Of a stretch of 64,000 nucleotides of DNA, positions 51,945-60,435 are shown piece by piece. Numbering within the stretch: position 1 is the first letter of the stretch; each line of letters begins with the position of its first letter. This DNA comes from Terriglobus aquaticus (GTDB lineage Bacteria > Acidobacteriota > Terriglobia > Terriglobales > Acidobacteriaceae): the NCBI RefSeq assembly GCF_025685415.1, contig NZ_JAGSYB010000001.1:3906001-3970000 (forward strand), in the 5' to 3' direction. Made by a program: the position numbers and the translations under genes. The notes below the pieces were generated by a model, which was given only the letters and a program-made list of their open reading frames with translations, had not been told where the DNA came from and searched no databases.

Positions 51945-52667
51945 GTGCCTGATCCTGTCCTCGCTCCCGCCGCTGACCTCGCGCAAAAGAACACAGCGCA
52001 CCTTCCTAACGAAAGCCCGGAGTACCGGGCCGCCCGTCAGCGCCTGCTAGTTGCGGAGATTGAGCTGCGCCGCAAGATTGAAGAAGTCGCCGCGCTGCGA
52101 CGTGCTCTGCCGGCCGGCGGCCAGGTTCCGCAGAACTACACGTTCGAAGGGTCGGATGGGCCCGTCACGCTCGAACAGCTTTTCGGCGAGAAGGACACGC
52201 TCATCCTGTACAGCTACATGTTCGGCCCGCAGCGCGAGGCGCCGTGTCCCATGTGCACCTCCACCCTGGCGACGTGGCAGACTAAGGCGCAGGACCTGCA
52301 GCAGCGCGTCGCGTTCGCCGTGATCGCGCGCTCGCCCTACCCGCGGCTGGCGGATTGGAAGCGTCAGAGAGGCTGGGCGAATGTTCCGCTGTACTCCGAC
52401 CCATCCGGCGAGTACACCCGCGCTTACGTCAGCGCGGAGGATGGCGACGTCCCAGCGCTGAATGTGTTCACCCGGCGCGATGGTGTCGTGCGCCATTTCT
52501 GGGCCGCCGAGATGAACTTCGATATGGCGGATCCCGGCCAGGATCCACGCGGCCATGCCGACATCGACCCACTATGGACGTGGCTGGACCTGACGCCTGA
52601 AGGCCGCGGTGGCACTTGGTATCCGAGCCTGACGTATGCGGAGTCCGCAAGCTCCTGCTGCCACTAG
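51945..52667 (+). CDS. DUF899-family thioredoxin-like protein
   Basis: The 240-residue product has a charged helical N-terminus (RQRLLVAEIELRRKIEEVAALRRALP), then a thioredoxin-like domain with LILYSYMFGP and the redox-like pair Cys101-Cys104 in PCPMCTSTL. VIARSPYPRLADWKRQRGW and the C-terminal WTWLDLTPEGRGG are DUF899 features. Such proteins have a peroxiredoxin-like fold with unknown activity. The start GTG has AGGAG upstream. The final residues include SSCCH. Confidence 0.85.
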   Translation: MPDPVLAPAADLAQKNTAHLPNESPEYRAARQRLLVAEIELRRKIEEVAALRRALPAGGQVPQNYTFEGSDGPVTLEQLFGEKDTLILYSYMFGPQREAPCPMCTSTLATWQTKAQDLQQRVAFAVIARSPYPRLADWKRQRGWANVPLYSDPSGEYTRAYVSAEDGDVPALNVFTRRDGVVRHFWAAEMNFDMADPGQDPRGHADIDPLWTWLDLTPEGRGGTWYPSLTYAESASSCCH

Positions 52668-52677
52668 CGCGAGCCTG

Positions 52678-53661
52678 CTACTTCCACCAGACAGCCGCGT
52701 GAAAGCGGTGCCGCGGCGTAAAGCCAAGGTCACGGTACAGATGCATGGCGCTCGTGTTTGCCTCGGTTACGGTCAGCGTCACGGTGCGCTGCCCGGCACG
52801 CGCCAGCTCGGTTGCAGCGTGGCGCATCATCATCCGGCCCAGGCCGCGGCCACGGCGTCGCGGAGCAAGGCACAACTGCGGAATGTGAGTGGTGTTGGAC
52901 TCCACGCGCGTGGTCAGCAGCAGGCCGTCCAGTTCTCCTGAGCGTTCATCCACCAGCACCCAGGTGTGCTCCGGCGTAAAGGTGCCGCAGCCCGGGAAGC
53001 GGACGATGTTGTGCAGGAATCGCATGCACCCCTGCACGGTGCGGTACTGGTCGTTGATCTCCGTGTCACCGTGGCCCACGTAGGCGCGGTGAATCAGGTC
53101 TGCCGCGGGCTGGTACATGGGAGCGGTCCACCGCCGCAGGCGCAGGCTGCCCAGCTCCGGCGTTGGTTCCTCGTCTGATCGCACCAGGCTGCCGCTAGGA
53201 ATCAGTTCGCGCTGGTCCGGGAGCGCGGCCTGCATGAAGAGGCGGGGATAGCTGCGAAATCCAGCCTCGGTAAAGCCGGGTTGCAGATCCTCGGGGGTGA
53301 CCAGCAGTTGCGATTCCACGCGTTCCACGCCGGGCGTGTGCTGCAGCATGGGCAACAGGTGGCGCAGCAGGCCGCGCTGCAGCTCCAGGCGGCGCGGGCC
53401 GTAGGCGAACAGGTCGCCGACCACTGCCTTCTGCGACTCAAACACGGCAAAGGTGTAGCCATGCACCTGTCCCGTGCGCCGCTCGATCGCGACGAACCCT
53501 GGCAGAATGCGCTGGTCCAGGTAGCCCATCAGAAGCTCAATGGAGCCCGAGTAGTCCCACAGAAGGTCCCGGCGCCAGACCGCACTCTCTTCTGTCAGCA
53601 GGGTGCGCAGGTCGCGCCCCGGGTGCAGGCGCAGGTCTCGGATGTCGTATGCGTCGAGCAC
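52678..53661 (-). CDS. GNAT-family acetyltransferase
   Basis: The 327-residue protein has a C-terminal GNAT domain with the acetyl-CoA loop RRRGLGRMMMRHAATEL and the segment LTVTEANTSAMHLYRDLGF. The N-terminal half (GFVAIERRTGQVHGYTFAVF, VESQLLVTPEDLQPGF) is probably a second, degenerate GNAT domain. The substrate is unknown. The start is a GTG with no clear Shine-Dalgarno; TACCCT ends 10 bases before it. It is transcribed in the same direction as, and downstream of, the ArnT-like gene. Confidence 0.85.
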   Translation of the reverse strand: MLDAYDIRDLRLHPGRDLRTLLTEESAVWRRDLLWDYSGSIELLMGYLDQRILPGFVAIERRTGQVHGYTFAVFESQKAVVGDLFAYGPRRLELQRGLLRHLLPMLQHTPGVERVESQLLVTPEDLQPGFTEAGFRSYPRLFMQAALPDQRELIPSGSLVRSDEEPTPELGSLRLRRWTAPMYQPAADLIHRAYVGHGDTEINDQYRTVQGCMRFLHNIVRFPGCGTFTPEHTWVLVDERSGELDGLLLTTRVESNTTHIPQLCLAPRRRGRGLGRMMMRHAATELARAGQRTVTLTVTEANTSAMHLYRDLGFTPRHRFHAAVWWK

Positions 53662-53745
53662 TCTCGGTTTGAGGGTAGCGGGTTTCCCGCCCGGGGAAGG
53701 CCAGGGGAATCACATAGGGAACCGTTGTATCCCGGAACTGCGCGC

Positions 53746-55605
53746 CTACCTGCGTGCCGCAACCCGGTACACCGCCAGGCCCTGCCATTCGTTGATCAGC
53801 AGCGGTTCATAGGTGCGGCCGGGCAGCAGCTTGGGCAACGCCTGCAGGTCGTCATCGCGCAGGACCAGAATGTGCTCCTCGTTCGGAATGCCCGTGATGA
53901 CCCACTGCTTCTCCGTCACCGACGGCTGCGGAATGTAATGCCGCAGCGGCTGCTGCCGGTAAAAGCAAAGCCCGTAATCCATGTCGCGCCGGATGCGGTG
54001 CGACACCAGGATGTCCACGCCCGGAGCGCGCCGAGCAATCTCCTGCGCCATGGGCCGGGCGGAGTAGTTCGCATCCAGCAGCCAGCCATTCGTATGCAGG
54101 AGCCAGAACAGCATGGCGACCACCGGAATCAGCGTGACGCTGCGCAGGTATCGAAGGCCAAACCGTCGCACCGTAAAGACGATATTCCCCGCGAACAATG
54201 CCGCGATCAGCGCCGTGACAGTGATGGTCTTGGCAGGCGGTACCAGCTTCTGGAAGATCATGTACTGCGGCGACAGCATCAGCACAAACGCCATCGCACC
54301 CGCGGCTATGCCGTGCAGCACCAGCGTCGGCATGGAGAGGGGCCGTTTCCGAGCGCGAAACAGGTAGTCACCCGTAAGGATGGTGATCGGTGGAATGGCA
54401 GGCAGGATATAGCCCGGTAGCTTGGACCCCGAGAACGAAAAGAAGATCACCGGGAAGATCGCCCAAAGCACCAGGAATTCCGGGAAGGCATCCCCGGTGC
54501 GCTGGTGACCCAGGTAGCGCCCGGGCAGGTAGCGCACGCGCCACTCCGCGCGCGCGGTCTGGAATGCGTCCCACAGCGCCCGCAGCGAGACAACCGTCCA
54601 TGGCATCAGCGCCACCATCAACACCAGCACATAGAAGAAGGGGTTCTGGTGGTGCTGGTAGCGGTTGCTGGCGAACCGTTCCAGGTTCTGCTCAAACAGG
54701 AAGAAATGCCAGAAGTTCGGGTTCCGGAGCTGCACCGCGATGTACCACGGCAGCACCAGCAGGAGGAACAGGAGCATGCCCGGCCACCAGAACATGCGCC
54801 GCAGCACCTGCCACTCGCGCCTCAGGCCGACAAAGAGCACAATGATGCAGCCGCCCAGGAAGATGGCGACGGGCCCCTTCGCCAGCACGGCCAGCGCGCC
54901 GAAAAAGTACAGGTCAAACAGCCAGAACTTCTTGCCCGTCTCGTACCAGGCGTACCAGCCCAGCATGCCGATGGCGAAGGGCGCCGCCAGTTGCATGTCC
55001 GTGGAGGCGCCGCGCGCGAACGCCACGATTGCAACGGCCGACGCCGTGATTAGCGCCGCGTCCAGGTGCCCGCCCGGACGGAATCGCCGCATGTGCAGGA
55101 AGATCAGGAACACCATGGCAAAGGCGCCGGTGGCGCTGGGTAGCCGCGCGACCCAGTCGTGCACGCCGAACTCCTTGAAGAAGCTCATAGTGCGCCAGTA
55201 ATACAGCGCTGGCTTCTCCAGCCAGGGATGGCCGTACAGGATGGGTGTGACGAAGCCCGCCTCCAGGCACTTCGCGCTGGCCCTCAGGTCCTCAATGCGA
55301 AGCGAATGGGGGAAGACGCGGGCATGCACGGCGTGGCAGCCCGCAGAGTGCGCCTGCAGCATCTCTGCCGCAATCTGCGCGTAGCGCGGCTCGTCGGCGC
55401 CCACCAGGCCCATCTCTGCCCGCGAGATCTGCAGGCGCCCCACGCGCACCGGCACCAGCCCGTAAAACAGCAGCAGCGCCGTAAGCGAGCACAGAACCAG
55501 CAGCTCCCGTGTGGCAGTGGTTCCAGCGTGGTACACAATACGGCTGAAAAGACCGGGCCTGCCTGCCGGCTGTGCTGCGGGTTCGACTTGGGGCGGAAGA
55601 CTCAA
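53746..55605 (-). CDS. ArnT/PMT-like glycosyltransferase
   Basis: The 619-residue GT-C membrane protein has about 12 hydrophobic helices. The features are ArnT-like: DEPRYAQIAAEML (acidic catalytic loop), TPILYGHPWLEKPALYYWRT, ARGASTDMQLAAPF and FFLFEQNLERFASNRYQHHQNPFFYV (in part). ArnT transfers aminoarabinose from a polyprenyl carrier to lipid A; whether this homologue modifies lipid A, another glycan or protein is unknown. Start TTG 55605 lacks a Shine-Dalgarno sequence. A soluble C-terminal domain contains DILVSHRIRRDMDYGLCFYR. Confidence 0.85.
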   Translation of the reverse strand: MSLPPQVEPAAQPAGRPGLFSRIVYHAGTTATRELLVLCSLTALLLFYGLVPVRVGRLQISRAEMGLVGADEPRYAQIAAEMLQAHSAGCHAVHARVFPHSLRIEDLRASAKCLEAGFVTPILYGHPWLEKPALYYWRTMSFFKEFGVHDWVARLPSATGAFAMVFLIFLHMRRFRPGGHLDAALITASAVAIVAFARGASTDMQLAAPFAIGMLGWYAWYETGKKFWLFDLYFFGALAVLAKGPVAIFLGGCIIVLFVGLRREWQVLRRMFWWPGMLLFLLLVLPWYIAVQLRNPNFWHFFLFEQNLERFASNRYQHHQNPFFYVLVLMVALMPWTVVSLRALWDAFQTARAEWRVRYLPGRYLGHQRTGDAFPEFLVLWAIFPVIFFSFSGSKLPGYILPAIPPITILTGDYLFRARKRPLSMPTLVLHGIAAGAMAFVLMLSPQYMIFQKLVPPAKTITVTALIAALFAGNIVFTVRRFGLRYLRSVTLIPVVAMLFWLLHTNGWLLDANYSARPMAQEIARRAPGVDILVSHRIRRDMDYGLCFYRQQPLRHYIPQPSVTEKQWVITGIPNEEHILVLRDDDLQALPKLLPGRTYEPLLINEWQGLAVYRVAARR

Positions 55606-55788
55606 TGCGTTAAGACGTAACGGTGCCCGGACCGGCTTTTGCCCGGAACCGGTTTGAGGCTATCAGATTGTCTTTCACTTGCTGAGAAAGCACGCCCTGG
55701 TTACCTCCCATCTGCTGCGACCGCGCTTTGCTCCCCGGCGACCCATTTCTGCGTGAGACGAACCTCCCGCAGACTCATCCAAACAGAT

Positions 55789-56730
55789 GTGAACGTTCGT
55801 CCTCATCCCACCGTTCTTCGCAAGCTGCGCCAGCTCTATCGCGTGACCCGCGAGAGTTACCGCCAGCCGCTTGTCGGCGAGCCGCAACTGCCGGTCCTGG
55901 TCGAGCACGAGGAGCTCGGCATCACGTTCATCGGCCACTCCTCATTCCTGATCCAAATTGGTGGGCGCAACCTGCTGGTCGATCCGGTGTTTGCGCGAGC
56001 CCTGATCCTGTTGCGCCGGCAGCGCCGGCCCGGTCTTCGCGTGCGCGACCTGCCTCCGATCGACGCGGTGTTGCTCTCGCACGCCCACATGGATCACCTG
56101 CACCTGCGCTCGCTTCGGCAGGTAGTGCGCCACACGGTGCGCATCACGGGCTTCGCGCCAGAGGCGATCGTGCCCAGCGGGGTCGGTGACCTTGTGGAGA
56201 AGCTCGGGTTCCGCATGGTGTCAGAGCTGGAATGGTGGCAGGAGACCGACTTGCGCGCGTCCGACGGCACCAGTACGGGCGTCTCCGTGACCATGACCCC
56301 GGCCAAGCACTGGGGAGCGCGCCTGTTCAAGGACACGCACCGGCTTTTCGGAGGCTACGTGATCCGCAATGGCCGCCATTCGATCTACCACTCGGGCGAC
56401 ACGGCGTACTTTCGCGGATTCCGGGAGATCGGCGACCGGCTCTCGCCGCAGATCGCTCTCTTACCCATCGGAGCGTACTTTCCAGACAGTTACCGCGCCG
56501 TGCACACCAGCCCCGAAGAAGCGCTGCAGGCATTCATCGACCTGCGCTCAGCCCACACCATGATCCCCATGCACTTCGGGACGTTCCCACTAGGCCGTGA
56601 GCCGATTGAGGAGCCGCCCGTGCGCCTGGCGGAGGCGGCCCGACGTTCCGGTCTCAGCGGCCGGGTGCGCATCCTTGCGGAAGGCGAAACGCTCCGCGTT
56701 GCGGCGACGGACCGCAGCTTCGCTCGGTGA
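55789..56730 (+). CDS. MBL-fold metallohydrolase (UlaG/NAPE-PLD-like)
   Basis: The 313-residue enzyme has the metallo-beta-lactamase motif HAHMDH (His98, His100, Asp102, His103), plus TPAKHWGARL, YHSGDTAYF and MIPMHFGTF that complete a di-metal site. GITFIGHSSFLIQIGGRNLLVDPVF is the typical start of the UlaG/NAPE-PLD branch, which hydrolyses phosphodiesters or lactones. The substrate is unknown. The start is uncertain: GTG 55789 is preferred; a GTG at 55753 or TTG at 55639 would add sequence that is not family-like. Confidence 0.88.
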   Translation: MNVRPHPTVLRKLRQLYRVTRESYRQPLVGEPQLPVLVEHEELGITFIGHSSFLIQIGGRNLLVDPVFARALILLRRQRRPGLRVRDLPPIDAVLLSHAHMDHLHLRSLRQVVRHTVRITGFAPEAIVPSGVGDLVEKLGFRMVSELEWWQETDLRASDGTSTGVSVTMTPAKHWGARLFKDTHRLFGGYVIRNGRHSIYHSGDTAYFRGFREIGDRLSPQIALLPIGAYFPDSYRAVHTSPEEALQAFIDLRSAHTMIPMHFGTFPLGREPIEEPPVRLAEAARRSGLSGRVRILAEGETLRVAATDRSFAR

Positions 56731-56747
56731 CGAGCTACCCGCGCCAG

Positions 56748-57842
56748 CTACTTCGCGCCGCTGTTAAAGATTTGCTCGGCGAAGTAGTTTTCGACCTTGG
56801 CCTGGTCGCGCACCATTTCCAGGTATGCGTTCTTCAGCAACTGTGACCGGCTGCTGCGCAACTGGTCGCGAATGCTCTGCTGCACCACCGGGTTGGTCAG
56901 GTCGCGCTGGCCGGCGGACTCGCGCGCCAGCAGCTTCAGGATCACGTAGCCGATGACCTGCTTGTTCGGACCGTACACCGGCAGAATGTCGGTGGTCTCA
57001 CCCGCCTTGAGCTTGCTGATGGCCGCAAAGGTCTGCGGGTCCGAGCGGAGTTGCGACTCTGACGGGAAGCCCATGTCGCCGCCATTCGAGGCGGTCTGCG
57101 GGTTCTCGGAGTAGTTCGCCGCAAGCGTTCCGAAGTCTTCTCCAGCGTCGATGCGGTTCTTGATGGTTTGAATCTTCTTCCTGGCGTCGGCGTCGTTGGT
57201 GGCCTTGCTGCCCTGCAGGTTGGCCTGTCCGCCCTGGGCGGTGGTGGGGTCCAGCGGACCGCTCGTCACGATGATCTGCGCCAGGTGGTAGCGGTTCTCA
57301 ATCAGGTTGTAGTCCGCCTTGTGCGTGTTGAAGTAGTTCGTGACCTCGGCGTCGGTCACATTGATCTTGCTTTCAATCTCTTTGTTGAACAGCTTGGTCG
57401 ACGTGACAGACCGGCGTACGTTGCGGCGGAACTCATCCAGCGTCTGGTTCGACTGCTTCAGGTACTCGTTGAAGTCCTGGTCGGTGTAGTGCGATTTGAA
57501 CTCGTTGATCTTCGCATCCACCTCGTCGTTGGTCGCGGTCAGGTTCATCTTGGCCGCGCGCTGCTCTACGATCTCCTGATCGATCAGGCCGCGTACCATC
57601 TCCAGCTTTTCGCTGGTGGCCTGCTCCGGGCTTTCGGGAGTGGGGTCCTGCTTGCTTTTCTGCTGGGCGTCAAAAAGCCGGTCCAGGTCGGCCCGCGGTA
57701 TGGCATGGCCATTTACGCTGGCCACCACATCGTCGCCGTGCGTTTTCTTGCAGCCCACCGCAGTGAGAGCGGCGCACGAGATCGCAAGCGCCAGACTGGC
57801 GTTGCGGACCGTGCGAACGAGGTGTGCGTCGATCTTGAGCAT
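56748..57842 (-). CDS. Periplasmic lipoprotein foldase (PpiC/SurA-like)
   Basis: The product has 364 residues. A signal peptide ends with the lipobox LTAVGC. The SurA-like N-terminal chaperone helices begin VASVNGHAIPRADLDRLFDAQ. One parvulin domain follows (about 190-310): YHLAQIIVTSGPLD, GGDMGFPSESQL, LKAGETTDILPVYGP. The C-terminal helix ends LRSSRSQLLKNAYLEMVRDQAKVENYF. It is a second SurA/PpiD-type protein in this window, distinct from the one at 21202. The DsbA-like lipoprotein gene lies upstream on the same strand, 67 bases away. Confidence 0.9.
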   Translation of the reverse strand: MLKIDAHLVRTVRNASLALAISCAALTAVGCKKTHGDDVVASVNGHAIPRADLDRLFDAQQKSKQDPTPESPEQATSEKLEMVRGLIDQEIVEQRAAKMNLTATNDEVDAKINEFKSHYTDQDFNEYLKQSNQTLDEFRRNVRRSVTSTKLFNKEIESKINVTDAEVTNYFNTHKADYNLIENRYHLAQIIVTSGPLDPTTAQGGQANLQGSKATNDADARKKIQTIKNRIDAGEDFGTLAANYSENPQTASNGGDMGFPSESQLRSDPQTFAAISKLKAGETTDILPVYGPNKQVIGYVILKLLARESAGQRDLTNPVVQQSIRDQLRSSRSQLLKNAYLEMVRDQAKVENYFAEQIFNSGAK

Positions 57843-57909
57843 CACGGGGCTAATGGTATCGCGGAGCACTGATTGCTGCAGGGGAAGCGATCCGGGCCAA
57901 CTCTTCCGA

Positions 57910-58929
57910 CTACTTCGTTGGCTGCGGAGATCTTGCCGCGGGCGCGGCGGCTGCCGGCGCAGTCGGAGCAGGAGCTGGAGCATTCAGGTCGGGCAGCGGC
58001 ACCGCCGGCGGAGGCGTGACACCCTGCGCCAGCAGGGCGTCGTCCACCGCGCGATACACAAACTCGATCGGTGCCGCGCCGTTGATCGTCTGCCCGTTGA
58101 TGTAGAGGGCCGGAACTCCATTGATGTTCAGCGATTCACCTTCGCGCAGGCCAGCCGTGACGGGGCTCTCGTCCTGCTTGGCGATGCACGCCTGAAGCTT
58201 CTTCGTGTCTACCTTGTTGGCGTCACCGGTGTCTGTGGCCACCTTGTCCAACTGGATCTTGGCTGCCGTCAGGCTATGCTCCTGCCCGCCGATGTCCGGC
58301 GCGTGGGCGTGCATGTAATCCACATAGGTCCAGTACGCGGGCGTGCTCTGCTCGCCCAGGCAGTCCGCATCCACCGCAGCGTGGATGGCCCACGGGTGCT
58401 GCGACAGAGGAAAGTCCTTGTACACGATGCGCACCTGGTCGCCATAGCGCTGCAGAATGGCCGGAAACATCGCGGAGTGCATCCGGGCGCAGAACGGGCA
58501 TTCCAGGTCGTCGAACACCACGATGCGTACCGGCGCCTTCTCGCTGCCGCCGCGCGCCGGGCGTCCCGCATCGCTGACCAGGTCCTTCGGGTCCTTGGTC
58601 AGGTCAAACGTGGTCAACTGCGCCAACGTCTTGCCGTCTTTGCTCATCAGCAGGCTCAGTGGCTTGCCCGGTTTGCCGTACTCGCCCACGGTGATGGTCA
58701 CATCGTTGTAATTCGGCAACGTCGCGTCCGGGTGCATGTCCGTCACTAGCACCTGGTAGTTGAAGGGAATGTTGGCGCGGGTGCGGATGGTGACCTCGAT
58801 ACGACGGGCCAGTTCCGGCGACAGGCCGGCGACCACGGGCCGCTGCGCACGGCAGCCGGCAAGAGATCCGAACAAAACGAAAAACGATGCAGATGCTGCC
58901 TTGGGCAGCCGGCGGAAACGCTTCAGCAC
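57910..58929 (-). CDS. DsbA-like thioredoxin-fold lipoprotein
   Basis: The product has 339 residues. A lipobox LAGC at Cys26 implies membrane anchoring on the periplasmic side. An N-terminal domain of about 100 residues (IEVTIRTRANIPFNYQVLVTDM) precedes a DsbA/DsbG-type thioredoxin with active-site CPFC at 144-147 (DDLECPFCARMHSAMFP). KDFPLSQHPWAIHAAVDADC and NGVPALYINGQTI (cis-Pro region) complete the fold. The tail is Pro/Ala-rich. It likely oxidises or repairs exported cysteines. The neighbouring foldase gene suggests joint quality control of envelope proteins. Confidence 0.9.
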   Translation of the reverse strand: MLKRFRRLPKAASASFFVLFGSLAGCRAQRPVVAGLSPELARRIEVTIRTRANIPFNYQVLVTDMHPDATLPNYNDVTITVGEYGKPGKPLSLLMSKDGKTLAQLTTFDLTKDPKDLVSDAGRPARGGSEKAPVRIVVFDDLECPFCARMHSAMFPAILQRYGDQVRIVYKDFPLSQHPWAIHAAVDADCLGEQSTPAYWTYVDYMHAHAPDIGGQEHSLTAAKIQLDKVATDTGDANKVDTKKLQACIAKQDESPVTAGLREGESLNINGVPALYINGQTINGAAPIEFVYRAVDDALLAQGVTPPPAVPLPDLNAPAPAPTAPAAAAPAARSPQPTK

Positions 58930-58980
58930 AGTACTTGGATTATCGCAGCAGGCAAAGGTGAGCGCCTGCCGGGGCGGCGC

Positions 58981-59823
58981 TTACCGGGCCGCTGAGGAAC
59001 TGCCCGCCATTGCGTCTTCGCGCCGCCGAACGCCGTGCCGGCGCCGCGAGCTACCACGCGACCGGCCCGAACTCCGGCGCCGTACGCCCGCCTGCATCAG
59101 TTCATGCACTGTGCCAACCCGCAGGCCGCGAGCGCGCCACACGGGCAGCACAGCTTCCAGGGCAGCCAGCATCTCGCTCAGGTTCACTTCCTTGCGAATG
59201 TCGCGACCATCATGCAGGCACACAATGCCGCCCGGTTCGGTGTTGTGAATCAGGTGTTCTGCAATGCGGTGCCGGTCCCACTCCCAATCGTGCCCGATGA
59301 CGGACCAGGTCACGCCCTGCACACCCAGCTTGCGTTGCGCTCCGCGAAGCCCGAACCACCGCAAGCCATAGGGCGCGCGAAAGTACCTGGGCCACACACC
59401 GGTGTGGTGATGAATGCAGGTTTGCGCCCGGCGCATCTCCTCGACCATGTCGCTTTCTGAGAACAGGTTCACGTCCCAGCTCAGGCGCGGCGACAGACGG
59501 GCGTGGCCGTGCGTGTGGTTGCCGAGTTCGTGCCCGGCCTCCACGATCGCGCGAGCAATGTGTGGCAGCCGCTTTACGTTCTTGCCACAGACGAAGAAGG
59601 TGGCGCGGATGCGGTACTTCGCCAGCAGTTCCAGCAACGCCGGGGTTTCCTCGCTGGGTCCATCGTCGAAGGTCAGTGCGATCTGCCGGTAGCCGTTTGG
59701 CACCCGGGAGACGGAAGGCGCCAGTAGTTGCGAGGAAGGGGAGCGCATTCCGCGAAGCACGGCCAAACCCGCACCGGTCAGTGTTGCAGCGCCAAGCACG
59801 GCTGGAACCACGCTGGAGATCAT
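58981..59823 (-). CDS. Polysaccharide deacetylase (NodB fold)
   Basis: The 280-residue product has an N-terminal hydrophobic segment and the NodB motifs: ALTFDDGPSEETP (Asp53, Asp54), GNHTHGH (metal His103 and His107), FRAPYG, then WSVIGHDWEWD and CLHDGRD. It should deacetylate N-acetyl sugars of peptidoglycan or another glycan outside the membrane. The last 35 residues are Arg/Ser-rich (RRRSSGRSRGSSRRRHG), an unusual tail that may bind anionic polymer. It stands alone on the minus strand after the DUF4440-like gene. Confidence 0.88.
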   Translation of the reverse strand: MISSVVPAVLGAATLTGAGLAVLRGMRSPSSQLLAPSVSRVPNGYRQIALTFDDGPSEETPALLELLAKYRIRATFFVCGKNVKRLPHIARAIVEAGHELGNHTHGHARLSPRLSWDVNLFSESDMVEEMRRAQTCIHHHTGVWPRYFRAPYGLRWFGLRGAQRKLGVQGVTWSVIGHDWEWDRHRIAEHLIHNTEPGGIVCLHDGRDIRKEVNLSEMLAALEAVLPVWRARGLRVGTVHELMQAGVRRRSSGRSRGSSRRRHGVRRREDAMAGSSSAAR

Positions 59824-59911
59824 GGGTTCAGCATCGCAACGGCACCGACTGGTTGCGTCGGCTTACGACGGCCAACGGGTAAAACGACGGTGACAGCCGA
59901 CCGCGCCCCGG

Positions 59912-60379
59912 CTAACTTGTGTGATCCAGGATGATTTTCCAGCCCGACGCAGTATGTTCCAGCACCAGCGAGAAGACCCCGTCCGCTGTACCGCCCGACT
60001 TGCGCGGACGGTCCAGATGGAAGCGACCCGTGACCAGCGCGTAGTTGTCATCCAGCACGCGCGGCTGCAGATCGCTGAAGCTGAGCGTTCCCATGCTGTC
60101 CTTGTTGGGGTAGGTGGAGTGATAACGCTGGGCCAGGTTGTCGCTGCCGTGCTGCACCGTCTCGCCGACAAAGATGGTCTCCGGCGACTGCTTGTAGCCG
60201 GACAGAAAACCGGCCATGTCGCCGTTGTTCCAGGCGCGCTCCTGTGCGGTAAGTACTTTGACCACGTCCAGTTCGGCCTGCGGAAGCACACCCATCGCCG
60301 ATCCGTTCTGCGCACGGGCTGACGCAAACGGTACCAGCAGGGCAGTCGCCAAGAGCAGGGAAGAGCAGAACCGCATCAT
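59912..60379 (-). CDS. Exported NTF2-like (DUF4440/SnoaL-type) protein
   Basis: The 155-residue product has a signal peptide, MMRFCSSLLLATALLVPFASARAQNG. The mature part is a compact cone-shaped NTF2-like fold: LTAQERAWNNGDMAGFLSGY, TIFVGETVQHGSDNLAQRY, LSFSDLQPRVLDDNYALVTG and FSLVLEHTASGWKIILDHTS. Such domains serve in ligand binding or as weak enzymes; no catalytic residue can be named. AAGGAG lies 7 bases before ATG 60379, which decides the start. The gene is divergent from the oxidoreductase with a 56-base gap. Confidence 0.85.
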   Translation of the reverse strand: MMRFCSSLLLATALLVPFASARAQNGSAMGVLPQAELDVVKVLTAQERAWNNGDMAGFLSGYKQSPETIFVGETVQHGSDNLAQRYHSTYPNKDSMGTLSFSDLQPRVLDDNYALVTGRFHLDRPRKSGGTADGVFSLVLEHTASGWKIILDHTS

Positions 60380-60423
60380 GAGCAAACTCCTTCAAGGGGC
60401 TGAACGGTGGGCGCGACGGTAGC

Positions 60424-60429
60424 TAAAAT
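60424..60429 (+). promoter_or_regulatory. Candidate leaderless-type -10 (TAAAAT, 6 bases before ATG)
   Basis: TAAAAT ends 6 bases before ATG 60436. No Shine-Dalgarno sequence lies upstream, and an out-of-frame ATG sits in the spacer, so a leadered mRNA would be awkward to translate. Confidence 0.55.
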
Positions 60430-60435
60430 CATGCC

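Noticed and set aside
53281-54420. A 379-codon plus-strand frame
   Set aside because: Antisense to the GNAT and ArnT-like genes, with His/Gln/Arg-rich composition and no motifs.
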